Under the pieces are notes generated by a model. That model was not told the origin of the DNA. It did not search any database and worked only from the letters and a program-made list of their open reading frames with translations. Positions 6,423 through 14,931 of a DNA stretch of 64,000 nucleotides are shown in pieces (the first letter of the stretch is position 1; each line of letters begins with the position of its first letter). The DNA is from JBELHR01 sp049607205 (GTDB taxonomy: Bacteria > Bacteroidota > Bacteroidia > Flavobacteriales > Flavobacteriaceae): NCBI GenBank assembly GCA_049607205.1, contig JBMYWH010000004.1:1-64000 (forward strand), read 5' to 3'. A program made the position numbers and the translations under genes.

Positions 6423-8750
6423 ATGAAAAAATACATGACTTTGTTGCTTTGTTTCCTGTCTTATTGTTGGACCTACAGTCAATCAGGGGTACTCAATTTA
6501 ATAGGACAAGTGAATACTACAGAAAATGCTCTTGACCGGTCTAAGCAATATGCTTGGTCTTCCTTGTTTTACAGCCCTTATGGCTATGATCGAAGGCATG
6601 ATGAACTCAGATTGAATAAGTTTTCGGTGAAAAACCCCTTTGATCAGCGCGTAGTTTGGTCGAGTATTTCGGGTTTAAATGAAGCCATGAGAAATAGGGT
6701 GAATCAACAATGGGGCAATAGTGAGTTTTACAATGTATATAATGCTAAGAATATAGAATTGTGGCCAAGTGAATTAAGGCGACAATTTAGTGTGACTAGC
6801 TCGTTGAGTTCAGGGGCTTATAGGTACCGGTTGTTGCTTCATTATAATAGGTTGTTAGGGAATAAAAGTATCCTGTGTAGTGGGAGTTTTAGGTATGCGG
6901 ATCAAAATAATATTGAAGGAAGTCCTTATATGGGGACGGCCGGGATGTGTAGTTATGAGAAACCCATGGGCGAGGGAAGATTTAATTTTACAGCAATCTA
7001 CACTCGTGTGAAAAAGAACCAATCCAGTGCAATGACTCGAGAACTATATGAGTTGAATGGACTTAATTATAATCCTAATTGGGGCTATTTGCAGGGCAGA
7101 CGGATGTTGGGTAAACTCAGGGAGGAAGAGAATTTTCAAGTTCTTATGAATTATCAGAGTCCTAAGATATATTTAGGAATGAGGTGGCATCATTATACGT
7201 ATAGTCAATCTCGAGTGAGCAATCATTCAGGGAGTTCTCCCTATCCCAGTTATTATCAGAATCTACCAAGTTATGCCTTGGAGAGGCAGCAGCCTGCCTT
7301 AGCCTTGTTTCTTCAAGATCAATGGAAGTCTGGAGGGATTAAACAGATGAATTTCGATCATTTTTATAATTCAAATTACGGTAAAGAGGTCGCAGTGTAT
7401 TTTGAAAAGGCTGATGTTAAAGAGCTTAATCTCTTTCAAGGATTGTTTACTTGGACTCCCGATAATTTCTTTATCCGCTTGCAGTTATGGATGGCTACTC
7501 AAGATAATTATGGTGAATTAAAAGATTTATATGGGGCACAAGGATTTTTAGATATTGATTCCTTTCAAGATGGTGAAGAACGTTGGAATGATCTAGAAAC
7601 TAAAGAGGCTTTAAAAGATGTGGGGGATAAAATAGAGTATTATAATAAACAAAGAAATTATGGGACTGTTGTGGATCTTGTCTATGATTTTAATCAGCCA
7701 TATTTTAATGTTTCCGTATTATCACAAATTGAAATTAGTAAATTCGGTCAGCAGCCTGTTTTTAAAACTTCTAGAGTTTCAGAAGAGGAACTAGAACCTA
7801 GAGATAGCCCTCTAATTATATTACCTCGTATAGTGCTTAAAGGTATGTGGAAAAAATGGCCTAGACATATTTTAGGTGCCTATGTCTCCTATGAAACGTT
7901 TAGCCCTTTATCCGATGAGTTGTTTTTAAATTCAAGGAGGAGCTCTAGTTATAACACTTTCTACAGACCTTCTTCGGGGTTGAAAGGAGGATTTGAATAT
8001 TACTATAATGGGGAGTCATTGAGAATTTTTCTTAGAGGTCTGTCTTTAGTGGAACGAAATATTAATAAATCAAGCGTTTATTACAGTCAAGGGCTACTGT
8101 CTGGCCAGGATTTATTGGTTCAAGAATATGGCTATGGATTTAATAGGAGTTTCAAAGGAGTAGAATTCTCAGGTTCTTACCCCTTGTCCGAGTCATGGAA
8201 GGTTGAGGCCTTCGGGAGTATGGGCTGGGGAGTCTATTCCAAGAATGGTTTTATTGAATTAAAAGATGGGACAGGTAAATTGGTCAGTCGAGGAGAATTG
8301 TATCTACAAGGGTTGAAAAATACTTCAGGCCCCCAAAAAGGATTAGGATCATTAATCTCCTTTAGGTCTTCAGATTATTTCTGGATGGAACTTTCAGGAC
8401 ATTATTTATGGGAGAGAGGTGTCGGTTTGTCGTTTTTGAAGAATTCAGAATTGTATTATCAAAGTTTTGACGGAAAATTAGATGGAAGGGAATCCTACGT
8501 TCAGGGATCACAAGAGCGTTTAAAGGATGTCTTTTTATTGAATTTAGTGTTGGGAAAGTCCTTTTTAATCAATGACAACTATTATGCACTCTTTGTTTCT
8601 CTACAAAACCTATTGAATGTGCATTATGCATCTGGAGGCTATGAGTCTTCACGTTATGGAAATGTTCAAGGAGAAGCTAGTCTTTTTAATACTCAATATT
8701 GGTTTAAGGGAGGGCTATCTTATTTTGTAAATTTTAAAGTTAGTATATGA
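6423..8750 (+). CDS. TonB-dependent receptor-like outer-membrane protein (DUF5689-associated type), short N-terminus
   Basis: 775 residues with a signal peptide ending near TYSQ (19-20). The body reads as a TonB-dependent receptor: a plug-like segment with GLNEAMRN (about residues 82-90), a barrel stretch with ELYELNGLNYNPNWGY, and a C-terminal FVSLQNLLNVHYASG strand. These match my memory of receptors encoded beside DUF5689 lipoproteins. No CarboxypepD_reg-like domain, TonB box or complete first half of the plug is visible between the signal peptide and GLNEAMRN, so it looks shorter than such receptors usually are. It overlaps the DUF5689 gene by four bases (ATGA). It probably imports a product released by the neighbouring nuclease or by the lipoprotein. 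Confidence 0.75.
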   Translation: MKKYMTLLLCFLSYCWTYSQSGVLNLIGQVNTTENALDRSKQYAWSSLFYSPYGYDRRHDELRLNKFSVKNPFDQRVVWSSISGLNEAMRNRVNQQWGNSEFYNVYNAKNIELWPSELRRQFSVTSSLSSGAYRYRLLLHYNRLLGNKSILCSGSFRYADQNNIEGSPYMGTAGMCSYEKPMGEGRFNFTAIYTRVKKNQSSAMTRELYELNGLNYNPNWGYLQGRRMLGKLREEENFQVLMNYQSPKIYLGMRWHHYTYSQSRVSNHSGSSPYPSYYQNLPSYALERQQPALALFLQDQWKSGGIKQMNFDHFYNSNYGKEVAVYFEKADVKELNLFQGLFTWTPDNFFIRLQLWMATQDNYGELKDLYGAQGFLDIDSFQDGEERWNDLETKEALKDVGDKIEYYNKQRNYGTVVDLVYDFNQPYFNVSVLSQIEISKFGQQPVFKTSRVSEEELEPRDSPLIILPRIVLKGMWKKWPRHILGAYVSYETFSPLSDELFLNSRRSSSYNTFYRPSSGLKGGFEYYYNGESLRIFLRGLSLVERNINKSSVYYSQGLLSGQDLLVQEYGYGFNRSFKGVEFSGSYPLSESWKVEAFGSMGWGVYSKNGFIELKDGTGKLVSRGELYLQGLKNTSGPQKGLGSLISFRSSDYFWMELSGHYLWERGVGLSFLKNSELYYQSFDGKLDGRESYVQGSQERLKDVFLLNLVLGKSFLINDNYYALFVSLQNLLNVHYASGGYESSRYGNVQGEASLFNTQYWFKGGLSYFVNFKVSI

Positions 8751-10699
8751 AAAGATGGTGTTTTGTACTATGGCTAGTCTCGGCTTGTTCTTCTTCTGTT
8801 GACTTGCCGGATTTGAGTTGCAAACAAGGAGATTGGATTGAGAATCAATCTATGGAGAGGATTAATGAAGTTTATCAATATGATAGGGTGCATGAATTCC
8901 AAGAGGGAGAGTATATAAAAGGGGTTGTTGTGAGTAGTGATGAGTTTGGAGGATTCTATAAAGAGTTGGTCTTGCAAGAATCTTTTATAGAGGCCAAACA
9001 AGGACTAATGTTTTGGATGGATCAAAGAGATGTTTTTTTAGATTTTGATCTAGGCCAGGAGCTTTATGTGAACCTATCAGGATTAGGGATGGGGTCTGTT
9101 TATGGGAAATCCATGATTGGAAGATATTATCAGGGAGAGTTGATTCCTATCAATCAGTCAGAGTTAGGGATGTTTTTTCAGAAATCTTGTGAAGAACAAG
9201 AATTGATTCCTTTAGTCTATGATGGGGAGATTTATACCAATGTATTGATGCATTTTCCAGTGGTTCATCTCGATTCTACCCAGACTCTTGGCTATGCCTC
9301 TAATAAGAGTAGAGTTCATGAACTTTGGATAGGCGATGATTGTGGGTTCCCTCAGGATCAAATTGATTTTGAGGTTAGCGGATATGCCGATTTTAGGTTT
9401 GAGAAATTTCCCTCGAATTTATATGGACTTATAGGTGTGGTTTCAAATGTTTATGGGAATGAGGTTTTGCAGATTCGCAATAAGGAGGATTTGGTACCAC
9501 TTAGAGAGCCTTGTTCTCTGGATTTAGCTAATTATTCCATATCTGAATTAAAAGAGGAGTATGAGATAGGAATTCATTGGTTGGATTTAGGAAGGAGTCG
9601 TGTAGTGGACTTAGTTTTTATTGCAGGTGGTTCGGGGAATTTTGATAAAGTTATGGTTTTGCAAGAGCCGGGTGGAGATCAAGGTCTAAGAGTTAAGGTA
9701 GAAGACCCTCCTGATCTAGAAGTTGGTCAGCGGCTTCGGTTGAACTTATCGGGATTTCATCTTAAGGTAGATGGCAATGGTGAAATCTTGTTGGGCAGTT
9801 TGAAAAATGATGAAATACATGAGGTAGCATCGGATTTATTACCGTCAAATATGATGCTGCTAAATTATATAGAAAGCCCTGGAGTAAGAAGTGTAGAAGT
9901 TATGACCGAAGATCTAGCTGAGTATTCCAATATTTTATTGGAGTTAAAAGAGGTGGAGTTTTCTAATGAGGATTATAAGAAGACCTTTGGAGACTTTTGG
10001 GGAGAAGAGGATCACTATAGAACCTTTTTACATTGTTTAAGTGAGACGATAGTTATTATGAAGACTGTCAAGTCCGCTGAACACAGGGGAGTTATGTTGC
10101 CAGAGAGCAAGGTTAATTTGCGAGGAGTGTTTTCTCAAGGCGTATTTCAGATTAGAGATTTGGAAGATGTATCGATCTTGGGTCCAAGGGAGAATTGTAT
10201 TATTAGGAGGAAAGAAGTTATAATATCTGAAGTTGCTGATCCCTTGAATGATGTGAGGGCTAGATTTGTTGAATTAACTAATCTAGAGGATAATAGTGTT
10301 TCTTTGGATGGATGGATGTTGAAAAAGTATATAAATGGTAGTGTTCAACCTTCTGGAAATGGTCTTTCTTTAGATGGACTTGTTCTAGGTCCAGGGGAAA
10401 GTATTGTACTTGCGAATACAGGTTTTCAGTCTTATTTTTCTCAAAAAGCTGAACTTATCAGTAGTTATATTTCAGGTAATGGAGATGATGTTTATGGCTT
10501 GTATGATTCTTCGGGGGAGTTGCGAGATCTCTATGGGAGTATTTCTCAAGATGGATCGACGGCATTATGGAACTATAAGGACGGTAGAGCGGTGCGAAAA
10601 CCTAGTGTGACTAAGGGGAGTAGCGAATTCGATGTAGATGAGTGGGATGTTCTTGTAAATCAATTATTTCCAGGCGATTATAATCCATGGTTTTTCTAA
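8747..10699 (+). CDS. DUF5689 and lamin-tail-domain surface lipoprotein
   Basis: 650 residues. The N-terminus ends in VSAC, giving a lipidated Cys14. The first half is DUF5689-like: GVVVSSDEFGGFYKELVLQ, then QELYVNLSGLGMG, a repeated GVVSNVYGNEVLQIRNKEDL, and a second, more divergent copy around 300-400. The C-terminal 140 residues form a lamin-tail domain: EVADPLNDVRARFVELTNL, LDGWMLKK, LGPGESIVLAN. Lamin-tail domains are common in secreted bacterial nucleases and surface proteins. It is translationally coupled to the preceding receptor gene and probably forms its extracellular substrate-binding partner, by analogy with SusD-type lipoproteins. Function is inferred only. Confidence 0.85.
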   Translation: MKRWCFVLWLVSACSSSVDLPDLSCKQGDWIENQSMERINEVYQYDRVHEFQEGEYIKGVVVSSDEFGGFYKELVLQESFIEAKQGLMFWMDQRDVFLDFDLGQELYVNLSGLGMGSVYGKSMIGRYYQGELIPINQSELGMFFQKSCEEQELIPLVYDGEIYTNVLMHFPVVHLDSTQTLGYASNKSRVHELWIGDDCGFPQDQIDFEVSGYADFRFEKFPSNLYGLIGVVSNVYGNEVLQIRNKEDLVPLREPCSLDLANYSISELKEEYEIGIHWLDLGRSRVVDLVFIAGGSGNFDKVMVLQEPGGDQGLRVKVEDPPDLEVGQRLRLNLSGFHLKVDGNGEILLGSLKNDEIHEVASDLLPSNMMLLNYIESPGVRSVEVMTEDLAEYSNILLELKEVEFSNEDYKKTFGDFWGEEDHYRTFLHCLSETIVIMKTVKSAEHRGVMLPESKVNLRGVFSQGVFQIRDLEDVSILGPRENCIIRRKEVIISEVADPLNDVRARFVELTNLEDNSVSLDGWMLKKYINGSVQPSGNGLSLDGLVLGPGESIVLANTGFQSYFSQKAELISSYISGNGDDVYGLYDSSGELRDLYGSISQDGSTALWNYKDGRAVRKPSVTKGSSEFDVDEWDVLVNQLFPGDYNPWFF

Positions 10700-10710
10700 G
10701 TGTTAATCTT

Positions 10711-10729
10711 GTTTAAAACCTTTGCTAAA
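10711..10729 (+). promoter_or_regulatory. upstream motif shared by the two small secreted protein genes (copy 1)
   Basis: TTAAAAC and TGCTAAA, three bases apart, occur at 10713-10729. The same two blocks, two bases apart, recur at 11356-11371 before the paralogous gene. Both copies lie 75-115 bases before their ATG. Function unknown. Confidence 0.35.
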
Positions 10730-10740
10730 GTCTAGTTAAT

Positions 10741-10784
10741 ACTGATTTTAATCAGTTGGATAAGTGTAGTGTTACGTAAATTTG
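10741..10784 (+). promoter_or_regulatory. promoter with overlapping palindrome for the 10845 gene
   Basis: A perfect -7 element TAAATTTG at 10777-10784 has a TTG at 10756-10758 (18-base spacer). A 7-bp inverted repeat, ACTGATT TT AATCAGT (10741-10756), touches the TTG and could be an operator. Confidence 0.5.
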
Positions 10785-10844
10785 TCATGTCAAATTATTG
10801 GGATTTGATGGCTTTAAACAAACGACAAATTAAAAACAATAAAA

Positions 10845-11177
10845 ATGAAAAAAGTACTACTCTTATGTGTTGCTATTTTGACTATGTCAAGTGCAGCATT
10901 TGCAGCTGAAAAGACTCCGGTTAACCCTAAGAAAGTCCTTCACGAAACGGTAGATAATCTTTTAGGAGATTATCAAGTAGCATTAACTAAGGATGTAAAA
11001 GCTAGAGTTGTATTTGCTGTTACTGGTAAAAACGAAATTCTAGTTGTTGATGTGCAAACTAAAGATCCTCAGATCAAAGAGTACATCAAAGAGAAACTTA
11101 ACTACAACAAGGTAGACGATTTAGACGGTGTGAAAAGTAAATTGTACACTGTACATATGACTTTTAGCGCTGAATAA
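10845..11177 (+). CDS. small secreted protein, family not named
   Basis: 110 residues with a clear signal peptide (cleavage after AFA, about residue 20). The mature 90 residues are charged and soluble: an acidic/basic helix (VLHETVDNLLGDY), strands (RVVFAVTGKNEILVVDV) and a C-terminal KLNYNKVDDLDGVKSKLYTVHM. The same order appears in the gene at 11448-11819 (ARLTFMVTAHNEIVVLRV, KLNYKEV, KTYTMRV), so they are tandem paralogues with low overall identity. The core resembles a compact alpha/beta periplasmic domain. I do not recognise a function. It has its own promoter and terminator. Confidence 0.85.
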   Translation: MKKVLLLCVAILTMSSAAFAAEKTPVNPKKVLHETVDNLLGDYQVALTKDVKARVVFAVTGKNEILVVDVQTKDPQIKEYIKEKLNYNKVDDLDGVKSKLYTVHMTFSAE

Positions 11178-11198
11178 GCTTTAAAATCATTGAAAAAT

Positions 11199-11229
11199 AG
11201 GCTCATACCGTTTGGTATGGGCCTTTTTA
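11199..11229 (+). terminator. rho-independent terminator after the 10845 gene
   Basis: An 11-bp stem (AGGCTCATACC with GGTATGGGCCT, one G-T pair) around a GTTT loop, followed by TTTT. Confidence 0.85.
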
Positions 11230-11355
11230 TTTATAAGGAAATGTTAAATGGACTCTAGCTAATATGTTAAAATGTGTTAGGGCTTATTTTTCTTGTTACT
11301 GCTGATTTCCAATGTTTACTAGGTCTCAGGGCATTTGGTTTTTCTTCACACCTCG

Positions 11356-11371
11356 TTAAAACTATGCTAAA
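11356..11371 (+). promoter_or_regulatory. upstream motif shared by the two small secreted protein genes (copy 2)
   Basis: TTAAAAC and TGCTAAA, two bases apart; compare 10713-10729, where the gap is three. It lies 15 bases before the ECF-like promoter at 11386. Confidence 0.35.
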
Positions 11372-11385
11372 TAGGTTTTTTAGAC

Positions 11386-11413
11386 GAAACATAAGTGGTT
11401 GATCCGTCGTCTA
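11386..11413 (+). promoter_or_regulatory. ECF-sigma-type promoter for the 11448 gene
   Basis: GAAAC at 11386-11390 and CGTCTA at 11408-11413 are 17 bases apart, the classical layout of ECF-sigma promoters. A predicted start near 11420 gives a leader of about 28 bases. No TAnnTTTG element is present in this intergenic region. The remaining intergenic bases 11230-11350 show no other feature. Confidence 0.5.
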
Positions 11414-11447
11414 TTAGATAGAAATTAACCATTAAATCGTTTTAGTC

Positions 11448-11819
11448 ATGAGAAATTTGAAATTATTATTCGTAGCAGTATTAGTAAGTACTTTTAGTTT
11501 AGCCACCTATGCAAACAATCCGGTGAATCCAGTGAATCCTATTGAAGATGTAGTATTCGAAACTGTGAGTCAAAAATTACAAAAACAAGTTGATAAGCAT
11601 CTTGGAGAACATGAATTAGACATTGATGATACTATGAGCGCTCGTTTAACCTTTATGGTTACCGCTCATAATGAGATTGTAGTATTAAGAGTGGTATCAA
11701 AAGATGATTTAGCAGAGAGTTTTATCAAGTCAAAATTGAATTATAAAGAAGTTAAAGACGTTGAAGAAGCTAAGAATAAAACATACACAATGCGTGTAAA
11801 GTTAAAGCCAGCGAGATAG
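11448..11819 (+). CDS. small secreted protein, paralogue of the 10845 gene
   Basis: 123 residues with a signal peptide ending near TYA (22). A short Asn-Pro-Val repeat (NPVNPVNP) follows the cleavage site. The rest parallels the 10845 product: VVFETVSQKLQKQVDKHLGE, ARLTFMVTAHNEIVVLRV, KSKLNYKEVKDVEEAKNKTYTMRV. Both look like periplasmic or exported proteins of about 90-100 mature residues. The promoter differs: here it is ECF-like, while the first copy has a vegetative promoter, so the two may respond to different signals. Function unknown. Confidence 0.85.
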   Translation: MRNLKLLFVAVLVSTFSLATYANNPVNPVNPIEDVVFETVSQKLQKQVDKHLGEHELDIDDTMSARLTFMVTAHNEIVVLRVVSKDDLAESFIKSKLNYKEVKDVEEAKNKTYTMRVKLKPAR

Positions 11820-11851
11820 ATTCTCCTGGAAATATTGAATAGTTGTTGGGT

Positions 11852-11885
11852 AAAATCCAAGTCTTAGCGGGCTTGGGTTTTTTTT
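11852..11885 (+). terminator. rho-independent terminator after the 11448 gene
   Basis: Imperfect stem AAATCCAAG with CTTGGGTTT (one G-T pair) followed by eight T. Its 3' arm lies inside the last codons of the convergent EEP gene. Confidence 0.7.
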
Positions 11886-12778
11886 ATGCTTACAGCTACA
11901 GGGAAATGATCCGATTGTCCACCGATATAATTCTTGCCAATGAAGGTGCGATAGGGTTGGCCTTTATTTCGTCCTGAAGGATCTAAAAGAAAGGGTTCTT
12001 TAAGAATATGGGCGCTTTGAATTGTCCAAGGATAATTGGAGAATAGAGGCGAAAGAAATATTTGATCATAGAGGTACCATTTTTTAAGGTGTTTTAAACT
12101 CCCAAGCCCTTCTTTCCACTGATCTGTTAATGGGTTAGTGAATCCAGAATTATACAAGAATTCTAAATGTTCAGAATCTGGATTTTGATTGAAATCTCCT
12201 AGAATTAACACAGTCTCTTTTTCTAGGTTGATTGCATAAATTGCATTGTGAAGTACCTGGGAAGCTCTGGTCCTAAGTGATCTGTTGAGTCGTCTTCTGT
12301 TCGAGGGCCAATGATTTATGAATATATGACTTGGTCTATCACAAAAGAGGCCGGAAACATGTAGAATTCCTCTGGAGTGTATGGTTTGATCTCGGTCTAT
12401 TATTTCTACAGACAGTAATTCTTGCTTAGTTGGTTTAAAATAGGATTTATTGTAAATCAGTGCCGTGTTTATTCCTCGTGAATCTTTGCCAGAGATAAAA
12501 GAAAAACCGAGGTCGAATGTAGCTAAACTGGGATGATCCAAGAGGTCTTGACAGACTTGTGAGGTTTCAATTTCAGCAAGGCCTATTAAGGCAACCGGGG
12601 ATTGTTTAAAAAGATGGGCAAAAGTTTGTGCAATTTTCCTGACTTTTTGAGCATATCGATAGAGACCCCATTTCTTTTTACCCTTGGGGGTAAAGTCCAG
12701 ATCTAGAGTGTGTTCTGCCTCAAAAGGGTCGAAAAAATTATCGAGATTATAAAATACTACTTGAAACTCGTTTTGCAT
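11864..12778 (-). CDS. cytoplasmic EEP-family nuclease/phosphodiesterase
   Basis: 304 residues from the ATG at 12776-12778; in-frame ATGs at 12814 and further upstream only add sequence overlapping the hflX promoter. There is no signal peptide, so unlike the other two EEP proteins in the window it should stay in the cytoplasm. Motifs: FYNLDNFFDPF (9-19), GLAEIE (66-71), INHWPSNRR (154-162), GDFNQNP (194-200) and SDH at 289-291. It is a clear paralogue of the exported enzyme at 5360-6385, with the same INHWPS block. A near-consensus TAAATTTC sits three bases before this ATG, suggesting a very short or absent leader. Substrate unknown. Confidence 0.83.
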   Translation of the reverse strand: MQNEFQVVFYNLDNFFDPFEAEHTLDLDFTPKGKKKWGLYRYAQKVRKIAQTFAHLFKQSPVALIGLAEIETSQVCQDLLDHPSLATFDLGFSFISGKDSRGINTALIYNKSYFKPTKQELLSVEIIDRDQTIHSRGILHVSGLFCDRPSHIFINHWPSNRRRLNRSLRTRASQVLHNAIYAINLEKETVLILGDFNQNPDSEHLEFLYNSGFTNPLTDQWKEGLGSLKHLKKWYLYDQIFLSPLFSNYPWTIQSAHILKEPFLLDPSGRNKGQPYRTFIGKNYIGGQSDHFPVAVSIKKTQAR

Positions 12779-12813
12779 GTGGAAATTTACTGAAAAATGG
12801 CGGTAATTATTCA

Positions 12814-12821
12814 TAACTTTG
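12814..12821 (+). promoter_or_regulatory. -7 promoter element of hflX, leaderless arrangement
   Basis: TAACTTTG is a perfect TAnnTTTG and ends five bases before the ATG at 12827, so transcription should begin at or next to the start codon. No TTG at the standard distance is seen. Confidence 0.55.
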
Positions 12822-12826
12822 CATTT

Positions 12827-14047
12827 ATGATAGATCAAAAGAAAGTTAGTTCTGAGAAGGTGGTGTTGATCGGTTTGATTACACAACTTCAAGATGAGGT
12901 GAAATCTACAGAGTATTTAGATGAATTAGAATTTTTAACTGCTACTGCTGGAGGAGTCGTGATTAAGCGATTCACTCAGAAATTAGCGCATCCACATCCT
13001 AAGACTTTTATAGGGACAGGGAAGTTGGAAGATGTTAAAAATTATATTGTGTCTCACGATGTGGGAACGGCAATTTTTGACGATGAACTCTCGCCAGCTC
13101 AAATGAGAAATATTGAAAAGGTGTTAGATTGCAAGATTCTGGACAGGACGAATTTGATTTTGGATATTTTTGCCCAAAGGGCAGAAACCTCTTACGCAAG
13201 AACTCAGGTAGAATTGGCCCAATGTCAGTACTTACTTCCTAGGTTAACACGTTTATGGACCCACCTTGACAAGCAAAAAGGAGGAATAGGAATGAGAGGT
13301 CCGGGAGAGACGGAAATAGAAACTGATAGACGTATAGTAAGGGATAAGATCACCTTGTTGAAGAAGAAGCTAGATACCATTGATAGACAAATGGCTATCC
13401 AAAGAAAGAACCGCGGGAAAATGGTCCGTGTGGCTCTTGTTGGGTATACCAATGTTGGAAAATCGACTTTGATGAACTTGATCAGTAAAAGTGAAGTTTT
13501 TGCAGAGAATAAATTATTCGCCACCTTGGATACGACTGTTCGTAAAGTAGTGATTAAGAATATCCCCTTCTTGCTTTCGGATACGGTTGGATTTATTCGA
13601 AAATTACCGACTCAATTGGTGGAGTCTTTTAAATCTACCTTGGATGAGGTTAGGGAAGCGGACTTATTGTTGCATGTGGTAGATATATCTCATGCGACCT
13701 TTGAAGATCATATGGATTCTGTGAATAAGATTCTTGGAGAGATCAAGAGTACGGATAAACCTACTATTGTGATTTTTAATAAGATTGATGCTTATAAACC
13801 AGAACATTTAGATGAGGATGATTTAGTTACAGAGCGTACGGAGTCTCACTATTCTCTTGAAGAGTTGGAGCAAACTTGGATGTCAAAATTAGGAGAACAG
13901 TGTGTGTTTATGTCAGCACTGAATAAGGATAATATTGAAGATTTCAGAAGAAAAGTCTATGAGGAAGTGCGCAAGATTCACGTGCAACGCTTCCCCTATA
14001 ATGACTTTTTATATCAAGATTATGACGCAGAAGATCTTCCTTCTTAA
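12827..14047 (+). CDS. hflX: GTPase HflX
   Basis: 406 residues from the ATG at 12827; an upstream ATG at 12797 precedes the promoter motif and is unlikely to be transcribed. An N-terminal HflX domain has the GTGKLED block near residues 63-69 and the GMRGPGETEIETDRR glycine-rich loop before the G domain. The G domain carries G1 GYTNVGKST, G3 DTVGF and G4 NKID. HflX is a ribosome-associated GTPase that binds the 50S subunit and splits stalled ribosomes in stress. The gene is monocistronic, divergent from an EEP gene and convergent with DUF3078, overlapping its end by four bases. Confidence 0.97.
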   Translation: MIDQKKVSSEKVVLIGLITQLQDEVKSTEYLDELEFLTATAGGVVIKRFTQKLAHPHPKTFIGTGKLEDVKNYIVSHDVGTAIFDDELSPAQMRNIEKVLDCKILDRTNLILDIFAQRAETSYARTQVELAQCQYLLPRLTRLWTHLDKQKGGIGMRGPGETEIETDRRIVRDKITLLKKKLDTIDRQMAIQRKNRGKMVRVALVGYTNVGKSTLMNLISKSEVFAENKLFATLDTTVRKVVIKNIPFLLSDTVGFIRKLPTQLVESFKSTLDEVREADLLLHVVDISHATFEDHMDSVNKILGEIKSTDKPTIVIFNKIDAYKPEHLDEDDLVTERTESHYSLEELEQTWMSKLGEQCVFMSALNKDNIEDFRRKVYEEVRKIHVQRFPYNDFLYQDYDAEDLPS

Positions 14048-14931
14048 AAACTTGCATTAAGTCCTAAACCGAATACTTCTCTAATCTGAAACCCTTCAAA
14101 AGCATTATCATCATAGATGGCTTGGAAGGTGAAATTGGTAGAGAGTAACTTGTTGATTTTCATTATGATGTTCATTGTGTAGTCGATATCAATGTTCTGT
14201 GGGTCTTCAAGATAATTGGAATAAAGCGTCAATAAGTTTTCCATAGTTACGTTTTCCATTAGGGTAACTTTATAAGTTGCAGTGGTGTTAAAACCTAATT
14301 CAAAACGAGATCCTTTGAATGCATCTACTCCGAAATAACTACCATCTACATATCCAGGTTGTGAGGTGAAATCTTTTGATACAAAAGTGAACTTTGCATT
14401 TGCAGGAGAAATGTTTAAACTCAAGTTTTTAACAGATTCAATTAAGAGTCCGGGTCCGAACATTAGATAAGCTGGTGAAAAGAATTTAGTGTTTAAATCA
14501 CGGTATTCATTTCCATCATCCCCTGTATAATAAGTATAGCCCTTATAGAATTGAGTTTTGAAGTTGGTCATAAAAGAAAAATGCTTTCCAGTGTCACCCC
14601 TTAAACTCATTACAGAGAGGTAATTTAACTGATCATCTGTCTTTTTTGTATAGGCGCTTTGTTGGTTTTTAGTGAAACCGTAAGAACCTAAAAGTTTGTT
14701 TTCCCAAGCAAAATTCCCTTGATAAAAATTAAAGTTATAGTTCAGGTTTAAGTTTGCGGCAAAATTGTTTTCACCACCAGCTACCCAGTTTGAAAAGGCA
14801 GATTGATTCATCAGGATTGTGAATACCCCGTCGGTATTCCATCCCTGTTTAGTAGGATTTGTTTGGTCTTGAGCAAAGAGTCCTAAATTAAGACTGAATA
14901 AAGTTAAGGCGGTTAGTAGGTGTTGTTTCAT
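14044..14931 (-). CDS. DUF3078 family outer-membrane beta-barrel protein
   Basis: 295 residues from the ATG at 14929-14931, which overlaps the TGA of DUF2480 by four bases; a longer in-frame start lies inside DUF2480. The signal peptide ends near LFAQ. The mature chain begins GWNTDGVFTILMNQSAFSNWVAGGENN, the DUF3078 hallmark, and continues as alternating strands (YNFNFYQGNFAWENKLLGSYGF, FTFQAIYDDN) typical of an outer-membrane barrel. Function is unknown. It is the last gene of the sufE operon, an order I recall from other Flavobacteriia; why an outer-membrane protein travels with Fe-S genes is unclear. Confidence 0.88.
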   Translation of the reverse strand: MKQHLLTALTLFSLNLGLFAQDQTNPTKQGWNTDGVFTILMNQSAFSNWVAGGENNFAANLNLNYNFNFYQGNFAWENKLLGSYGFTKNQQSAYTKKTDDQLNYLSVMSLRGDTGKHFSFMTNFKTQFYKGYTYYTGDDGNEYRDLNTKFFSPAYLMFGPGLLIESVKNLSLNISPANAKFTFVSKDFTSQPGYVDGSYFGVDAFKGSRFELGFNTTATYKVTLMENVTMENLLTLYSNYLEDPQNIDIDYTMNIIMKINKLLSTNFTFQAIYDDNAFEGFQIREVFGLGLNASF

